Source of the DNA: Diadema setosum
Taxonomy: Eukaryota; Echinodermata; Echinoidea; Diadematoida; Diadematidae
Assembly: GCF_964275005.1 (NCBI RefSeq)
Contig: NC_092699.1
Location: 24,254,481-24,318,480, forward strand
Direction: 5' to 3'
DNA: 64,000 bases
Of the stretch, positions 25,804 through 34,800 are shown piece by piece. The position numbers were made by a program, and so were the translations under genes. Each line of letters starts with the position of its first letter. Positions within the stretch are counted from its first letter, which is position 1. Below the pieces are notes generated by a model. The model did not search any database. It saw only the letters and a program-made list of their open reading frames with translations, and was not told the origin of the DNA.

Positions 25804-28800
25804 CAAAGGTTTAATACTTTTGCTTTATTCTGTCAAAATATTCAAAGTCACAAAACATTCAAAATTTTGAAAAATACTGGAATAGAGAAAGCATGTTACT
25901 GTAGCTTTCTGATATGGATTGTGTTTCAATGCCAAAAATCTGTTTTTCTCAAACAATGTTTTTCTTGTTATCTGAGGGTTTGTGTTCACTTTTTTTTTTT
26001 TTAATTAAGTGGGATAAAATTATCCATCACTGTGATTTGAAAGAAAAAAAATCTGATCTGGCAATGTAATCAGTCTGCATTCCGATGGTGATGCTCAGCA
26101 ACTTTCATTAGGCTTCCATGGTAACAGGGTACATTTATCAGGGATGCCAGCTTTCAGGCAAAAGACTATTCAGGCCTTGGCACTTTTCAAAATTCAGGCT
26201 TTTTCATGTTCAAAGTAGCTTCATGTAGATGTACAGTGTATTTCAAGCCCTTTCTTTCATTCTAACTGACATCCCTAATTTATGAATGTGTTATCTTCAC
26301 TACGCGACAGACCAAAACACTCCCACTTGTAACTTTATTGAGTGTCCTGTGACATGCAAGTAACTTTAATTGCAATCATGAAATTGTAAATTTCATTTTC
26401 AATATCAGAAACCCATATTTTGAATTCGCTTTCTCAGTTTGTTTGTTTGTTTGTTTTTTTGTTTGTTTGTTTGGAACAGGTAATTGCAGTATAGCCAAAA
26501 AGTCACATTAAAGACCCTCAATGGGTAGTTGTCAAATCACTCCTTTGGTTCATTCAGTGTGTACTTTTAAAAGTACTACCATAATAGTTTTTATGAGAGG
26601 TAGTAATGGTGATGGTTTCATGTAGAGGATCAAGATATTTAAATCTCCTTCCTTAAAGATAATATAAAGTTTTGGTACCCTGAATTTCCTTGTCTTAGTT
26701 TGTGTTTCAGGTTAAAGTACCTTTCATATAACTAACACTGTGAGACTTACTCGCCCCAAAGTGCTCTCATGTCTTAGTAATCATGCAATAATGGTTTCGT
26801 ACCAGAGCCGCCGCCATACGGCGGCGAGGTAGTACACGTATTGTACGAAACCATTGCATGACAACTGCGACCAGCAGCGTGCAGCCCCATACGCATAGCT
26901 AACTGCGACCAGCAGCCCCATACGCACAGCTAAATGGGGCTTCGCATTGTAGCATTCAGGATCATGACAGATATAGTATCGCGGGTTATTATCAACTTAA
27001 AATCCAAAAATTTCTTCAATTTGAAGACTTACCAGTTAAGTTGAAGTATTGAAAACAGGCTTCGGGCAATGTTTGGTTTTGCCAATAGTCCCTTTCTGTT
27101 CGAATTGATGACTGAATGTGACTCGGTCGAGAGGACCTTGGGAGAGCTACACTGAATTGACAGCCAGCGCATGCGCACACAGACATCTTATCCATTCATG
27201 GATTTGACATTTGTGCGCATGTGATGTGTGCGCATACGCTGGCCGTAGTATTCAGTGTATGTAGCTCTCCCAAGGTAAGTCTTGGTAAGTCCTCAAATTG
27301 AAGAAATTTCTGGATTTTAAGTTGATATTTGCCCGCGATACTAAATCTGTCATGATCCTGAATGCTACAATGCGAAGCCCCATTACGCTATGCGTATGAG
27401 GCTGCTGGTCGCTATGCGTATGGGGCTGCTGGTCGCAGTTAATTGCATGATTACTAAGACATGAGAGCACTTTGGGGCGAGTAAGTCTCACAGTGTTAGT
27501 TATATGAAAGGTACTTTAACCTGAAACACAAACTAAGACAAGGAAATTCAGGGAAACTTTTGAGGTACCAAAACTTTATATTATCTTTAAACTCTGTAAA
27601 ACACACGATAGTGTTGTGGTTTTTTTTCTTTTCATTTTAACCCTCATTTGGATAAAGGAGATTTCCCCAATGGTTTAAGCACGGATACAATCCCGCTTGC
27701 ATGTGTATTGATTACCCAGGTCATGTATAAGTGCTACCAGTACTATTACACATTGAGCTGTAATTCAGTAGGCAGTTTGGCTGACATACCATTCTTTCTC
27801 TCCATTCCCCCTCCCCCCCCCCCCAAAAAAAAAGGGGGGGGAGAGAATGTATTTGGTTCACTTTTTTTTAATGATATGTTTTATCATGCTTTGGGCTACA
27901 TTTTCATTGCTTTGAGCTCTTACCTCTACCTTCAAAAATTGAGCAGTACTGACCGTTTTTGAAATTCACATACTGTCATTCAACTGAACTGGGCAATATC
28001 ACAAACAAAGGAAGTAGGGGGGAAGTCAATAGGGATTACTACTACTTCCTTTGTTTGGGTTGGACTTGCTAATCAATTGTCTATTTTCACCCACTGGAAA
28101 GCAGTGCAGTTTTCTGATAACATTGGATGATAATCTCAGACTCATTACAGTTCAAATAAAAGACAATGAAAAGTACAGAGAGAAGACTTTTGTTCATGCC
28201 ATTAAGAATAGGACGTTCGTTTGAGCCCTGATCCTGCGCGCTTTAATAATGAGGCTTATAAATGTCAGGAGAAAAGCTGATTTGACCCTCTTTTAAAGGA
28301 AATGGATTTGAAAAGGTCAGTGGTTTCTTATTGTTGCTTGTACTGTAAAACCAGAATTGATGTTGACGCCTATGCTGTAAAGCAAGATGTTTTCGCAGCA
28401 TGAAATCTTCGCGAGTTGGAGCCGACAGTCTTTTTCATGGCATGAAAGTTTCACGAATTGCCACTGGCATTCTATTTAAAGGAATTGTTATACCATTTCC
28501 AGATGGAACAAAAACCCACCTTTAGTGCTTCAAAATAGTTCTTAAATGTGAGTTACGGATAGAAACAACCAGTGTAAAAGTGTTAATTGATATAATCAGT
28601 GTTAAGTATTGTTAGATAAACAAAATGTGAACAATAGTTATAATAAAATTGTTTCCAGACTAAACCGTCTACAGTTATGGTTTAGTGAGAAAAATAGTGA
28701 TATCTCCTTATATTTTCGGCTTTATTGCAAAAATTTTTACATGGTAGGATGTTTTGTGATTCGACTCAGACTGTCCTACACATATGCATCAAATGAGATA

Positions 28801-31800
28801 ACTCAAACATTTCTAAAATCACGTCTCCCAGTGGTAAACAGTACCATTAATGCTTTTAGTGTTAAAGAACTTTGACACATTTTAAGAATCTTGGCTCACA
28901 AAATTAGAATGCGTGTTGAACATTTCTGGTTTTAAAATATGTGAACAGTGAGAAGGCATTAGGAGAACACAGGACCTGTGAACGAAACAAACAATTGAAC
29001 AGTGTTCACATTGGAGCTTCCTTTAAAGGACAAGTTCACCTTCATAGACATGTGGTTTGAGTGAATGCAGCAATATTAGTAGAGCACATCACTGAGAGTT
29101 TGAGGAAAATCGGACAATCCGTTCAAAAGTTATGAATTTTTGAATTTTCTGCTCAGTCACGGCTGGATGAGAAGATTACTATAGCTCTTGATGTCACATG
29201 AGTACAACAATATAAAGACAGTATAAAGAAAATTCAACATATTTTCACTTTTCTTGCATAACAAAAGAACACTCGACTTATCTCTTTCAGAAAGCGAGGG
29301 GAATAATATTTCTCTTAACATATGTCAGTAACAAGTCGAAGAAATGTGCACTAAAGTTTTGTGAAATTCTCTTTTTATTTTCCTTATACCGTTGTACGCA
29401 AGTGACATCATACACTGTAGTAGTCTCCTCATTCAGCAGTGATTGCACAGATGCTTTAAAAATTCATAACTTCTGAACAGATTTTCGGATTTTTCCCAAA
29501 CTTTCACTGATGTGTTCTACTAATACTGTTGCATTCACTCAATCCATATGTATATGAAGATGGACTTGTCCTTTAAGATTCTCATACCATCAAACATCAA
29601 ATTTATCAAAATTATGATCATCAACATTTAATTTCTATTGTCCAAGTTTGTGTCTGCATTTTTCTTTTCTTTTTTTTCCATTTGATTAACCAGGCTAGAA
29701 GTCCTGATGTGAGAAATGTCACAGCCTGGTTTGAACTATAAATTACTCACCTTATCTCCGTAGATTAATTGCTTAGCAAATAGACGTCATTGCAATGTCC
29801 CTGATTAGGCTCATTATTGATCAATCACACTGGTAGGTACGTGCCATCCCGTATCTGTCTGGCATGAAGCCAACACTGCTGGCAAAGAGGTGTTAGCACT
29901 CGGGAAGGAGAGTCAGGAGTACTAGGGGATGTGGGAAGTAGGAGGCATTGGAGGAGGGTTTGTGGGGAGTGATGGGTGTGGGAAGTTGGAGGCTTTGGAG
30001 GAGGGTTTGGGGGAAGAAGGGGGCTTTGGAGGAGGGTGTTTTGGGAGAGAAGGGTGTGGGATGCAGGAGGCTGTGGGGGAAGGTATGTGGGGAGTGATGG
30101 GTGTGGGAAGTTGGAGGCTTTGGAGGAGGGTTTTGGGGAAGAAGGGGGCTATGGAGGAGGGTGTTTTGGGAGAAAAGGGTGTGGGATGTAGGAGGCTGTG
30201 GAGGAGGGTATATGGAGAGTGATGGATGTGGGAGGTTGGAGGCTTTGAAGGAGGGTTTGTGGGGAATGATGGGAGTGGGAAGTTGGAGGCTTTGGAGGAG
30301 GGTTTTGGGGAAGAAGGGGGCTTTAGAGGAGGGTGTTTTGGGAGAGAGGGGTGTGGGAAGTAGGAGGCTTTGAAGGAGGGTATGTGGAGAGTGATGGGTG
30401 TGGGAAGTTGGAGGCTTTGGAGGAGGGTTTTGGGGAAGAAGGGGGCTTTGGAGGAGGGTGTTTTGGGAGAGAAGGGTGTGGGATGCAGGAGGCTGTGGGG
30501 GAAGGTATGTGGGGAGTGATGGGTGTGGGAAGTTGGAGGCTTTGGAGGAGGGTTTTGGGGAAGAAGGGGGCTATGGAGGAGGGTGTTTTGGGAGAAAAGG
30601 GTGTGGGATGTAGGAGGCTGTGGAGGAGGGTATATGGAGAGTGATGGATGTGGGAAGTTGGAGGCTTTGAAGGAGGGTTTGTGGTGAATGATGGGAGTGG
30701 GAAGTTGGAGGCTTTGGAGGAGGGTTTTGGGGAAGAAGGGGGCTTTAAAGGAGGGTGTTTTGGGAGAGAGGGGTGTGGGAAGTAGGAGGCTTTGAAGGAG
30801 GGTATGTGGAGAGTGATGGGTGTGGGAAGTTGGAGGCTTTGGAGGAGGGTTTTGGGGAAGAAGGGGGCTTTGGAGGAGGGTGTTTTGGGAGAGAAGGGTG
30901 TGGGATGCAGGAGGCTGTGGGGGAAGGTATGTGGGGAGTGATGGGTGTGGGAAGTTGGAGGCTTTGGAGGAGGGTTTTGGGGAAGAAGGGGGCTATGGAA
31001 GAGGGTGTTTTGGGAGAAAAGGGTGTGGGATGTAGGAGGCTGTGGAGGAGGGTATATGGAGAGTGATGGATGTGGGAAGTTGGAGGCTTTGAAGGAGGGT
31101 TTGTGGGGAATGATGGGAGTGGGAAGTTGGAGGCTTTGGAGGAGGGTTTTGGGGAAGAAGGGGGCTTTGGATGAGGGTGTTTTGGGAGAAAAGGGTGTGG
31201 GATGTAGGAGGCTGTGGGGGAGGGTATATGGAGAGTGATGGATGTGGGAAGTTGGAGACTTTGAAGGAGGGTTTGTGGGGAATGATGGGTGTGGGAAGTT
31301 GGAGGCTTTGGAGGAGGGTTTTGGGGAAGAAGGGGGCTTTGGATGAGGGTGTTTTGGGAGAAAAGGGTGTGGGATGTAGGAGGCTGTGGAGGAGGGTATA
31401 TGGAGAGTGATGGATGTGGGAAGTTGGAGACTTTGAAGGAGGGTTTGTGGGGAATGATGGGTGTGGGAAGTTGGAGGCTTTGGAGGAGGGTTTTGGGGAA
31501 GAAGGGGGCTTTAGAGGAGGGTGTTTTGAGAGAGAGGGGTGTGGGAAGTAGGAGGCTTTGAAGGAGGGTATGTGGAGAGTGATGGGTGTGGGAAGTTGGA
31601 GGCTTTGGAGGAGGGTTTGTGGGGAATGATGGGTGTGGGAAGTTGGAGGCTTTGGAGGAGGGTTTTGGGGAAGAAGGGGGCTTTAGAGGAGGGTGTTTTG
31701 GGAGAGAGGGGTGTGGGAAATAGGCTTTGAAGGAGGGTTTGTGGGGAGTGATGGGTGTGGGAAGTTGGAGGCTTTGAAGGAGGGTTTGTGGGGAGTGAGG

Positions 31801-34800
31801 GGTGTGGGAAGTAGGAGGCTTTGAAGGAGGGTATGCGGAGAGTGATGGGTGTGGGAAGTTGGAGGCTTTGGAGGAGGGTTTTGGGGAAGAAGGGGGCTTT
31901 GGATGAGGGTGTTTTGGGAGAAAAGGGTGTGGGATGTAGGAGGCTGTGGAGGAGGGTATATGGAGAGTGATGGATGTGGGAAGTTGGAGACTTTGAAGGA
32001 GGGTTTGTGGGGAATGACGGGTGTGGGAAGTTGGAGGCTTTGGAGGAGGGTTTTGGGGAAGAAGGGGGCTTTAGAGGAGGGTGTTTTGGGAGAGAGGGGT
32101 GTGGGAAGTAGGAGGCTTTGAAGGAGGGTATGTGGAGAGTGATGGGTGTGGGAAGTTGGAGGCTTTGGAGGAGGGTTTGTGGGGAATGATGGGTGTGGGA
32201 AGTTGGAGGCTTTGGAGGAGGGATTTGGGGAAGAAGGGGGCTTTGGATGAGGGTGTTTTGGGAGAAAAGGGTGTGGGAAGTAGGAGACTTTGGAGGAGGG
32301 TTTTGGGGAAGAAGGGGGCTTTAGAGGAGGGTGTTTTGGGAGAGAGGGGTGTGGGAAATAAGAGGCTTTGAAGGAGGGTATGTGGAGAGTGATGGGTGTG
32401 GGAAGTTGGAGGCTTTGAAGGAGGGTTTGTGGGGAGTGAGGGGTGTGGGAAGTAGGAGGCTTTGAAGGAGGGTTTGTGGAGAGTGAGGCCAATGGAAAGA
32501 AGGTGGCATGAGTAGGAGGGAGGGACATTGGAGGAGGCAGGGCTGCCAACTCTCACTCATTGAGAGTTAGACTCACTCATCTTGGTCCTTTGGGAAGAAG
32601 GGGGCGTTGGAGGAGGGTATTTTGGGAGAGAAGGGTGTGGGATGCAGGAGGCTGTGGGGGAGGGTATGTAGGGAGTGATGGGTGTGGGAAGTTGGAGGCT
32701 TTGGAGGAGGGTGTTTGGGAAGAAGGGGGCTTTGGAGGAGGGTGTTATGGGAGAGAAGGGTGTGGGATGTAGGAGGCTGTGGGGGAGGGTATGTGGGGAG
32801 TGATGGGTGTGGGAAGTAGGAGGCTTTGAAGGAGGGTTTGTGGGGAGTGAGGCCAATGGAAAGAAGGTGGCATGAGTAGGAGGGAGGGACATTAGAGGAG
32901 GGAGTGTGGGAAGGAGGAGACTTGGAAATAGGGGATGTAGGAAGAAGGGGGTATGGGAAAGAGGTGTGTCAGGAGGAAGGGGTGTTGGAAGGAGGAATCT
33001 GTAGGAGAGGGATTTGTAGAGGAAGGGTTGTGTGAAGAAAGGGGCATGGTTAGCAGGGGCACTGGAGGAGAGGGTGTGGAGAGGATCTATAAAGGGAGTA
33101 GGAAGATGGGATTATGGAGAAGAGAGGGTGCCAGGAGGGAGTGTCAGGGAGGAGGGAGTGTGGGAAGGAAGAGACTTGGAATTAGGGGCTGTAGAAAGAA
33201 GGGGATATGGGGTAGAGGAGTGTCAGGAGAAGGTATATGGAAAGGAGGAAGCACTGTTGGAGAGATGCAGAGAGAAAGGGTTGTGTGAAGAAAGGGGCAT
33301 GGGCAGGAGGAGGCACTGGAGGAGAGGGTGTGGAGAGGATATAAAAAGGGAGTGGGAAGATGGGATCGTGGGGAGGAGGGCACATCAAGAAGAGGAGGTG
33401 TCGGGAGGAGGGACTGTCAGGAGGAAGGGATGTGGAGAGGATGGAGTGTTGGGAAGAAGGATCATGAGGAGGACAGGGCCTTGGGGAGAAGGAGATGTGG
33501 ACCAGAGGTATAAAGTGAGGGGGGGGGGCAGTGGGAGAAAGAGGCATTGTAAGAAGGGGGTATGTTGGAAAGAGGGGTGGGAATGATCAGATGTGATGAG
33601 GAGGAGACATTGGTAGGAGGGTATTGAGAGAAAGAGGGGGCATTATAAGAATTGGAGGAGGGAAGGAGGAGATGTAAGAAAGATCAGGTGTGGTGAGGAG
33701 GGGGCAGGGGAGGATGGAAGCGGCAGGCTGTGGTGCTTTGAAGTTGAGTTTTACTCTCCCTGGCTCCATTTCATAATGAATGTTCTCCCCCCCCCCCCCC
33801 CCCCCTCTCTCTCTCTCTCTCCACAGTACTGATGACATTCCTGCAGCGGCATCTCAGCCAGAAATTCCTCTATGTGTCCTGTCATCTGATCTTTGTGGCA
33901 GGATGTATCGCCGCGGTGTCTCTCACCAAACACATCTTTATCATCTTTCTCCTCTGCCTGTCTGCTGGACCGTATCAAGTGGTGCTCATGACCGTTCCCT
34001 ATAACATCCTCGCTCAGTACCACAAATGCAACAAGGTAAATTTAGATCTATTCAAATTAATGAAATTCTTCATCAAGGTGTTTTTATTGCAACTGATTGA
34101 AAAATTGCCCTACATCAACGTAAATAAGCACCAAATTAGTCAGTGTTGAGTAGTAGCCGTGATAGGAAAAAAAAAAAAACTGTTGGCATGCATACTCATG
34201 CAGGATTCAAACTTACAATCTCCTGATCACCAAACAGGCATCATCTCCACTAGACCACCAAGCTTCCAACTGCAAGTGCTGGTTCTAATCCTTAATAGCA
34301 TGCAGTGGGTACTGCGTGTTTATTCAAAGTAATGAAATTCTTACATTGAGATGTTTTTACTGCCACTGATTGACAATGTATTGTGGCTACTACTAAACAC
34401 TGATTTATTCAGTGCTTACTTACATTTACCTGTTGATTTACCTGTACATCAATTTACCTGTTGGAGAATTTGTAAATCAGTTGCAACTTTAGATCTTTGT
34501 GCCATGCTCTCATTCGTTTACAGTGCCATATTTCACAAATTTTGACATACACAACTTCCTTTTTTTTTTCTCCGCCCTGTCAGCTGTGGGATTTTGTTTG
34601 TTTGTTTGTTTGTTTGTTTGTTGCCGTTTTTTTCAAGCAATGTGGGCAGTACTTAGAAAAGATTGTTAATTGTGTTAGGCCAGTTCCATGTGATTTCTTG
34701 CGTACTTTAGCATTTCATATTTTGCAGGAAAGGTCATCAATGATAGTATTGAATCATTCCATACTACAGTAATCAAAAAGGGACTTGTTTGGTATTTTTC

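Noticed and set aside
29976-31241. Regular repeats suggesting a CRISPR-like array
   Set aside because: Units are contiguous with no unique spacers, in a eukaryotic intron; it is a minisatellite.
31683-32549. A 288-codon proline-rich frame and other long frames on both strands across the minisatellite
   Set aside because: They exist because the repeat lacks stops in several frames. They lie in an intron and change register with unit length.
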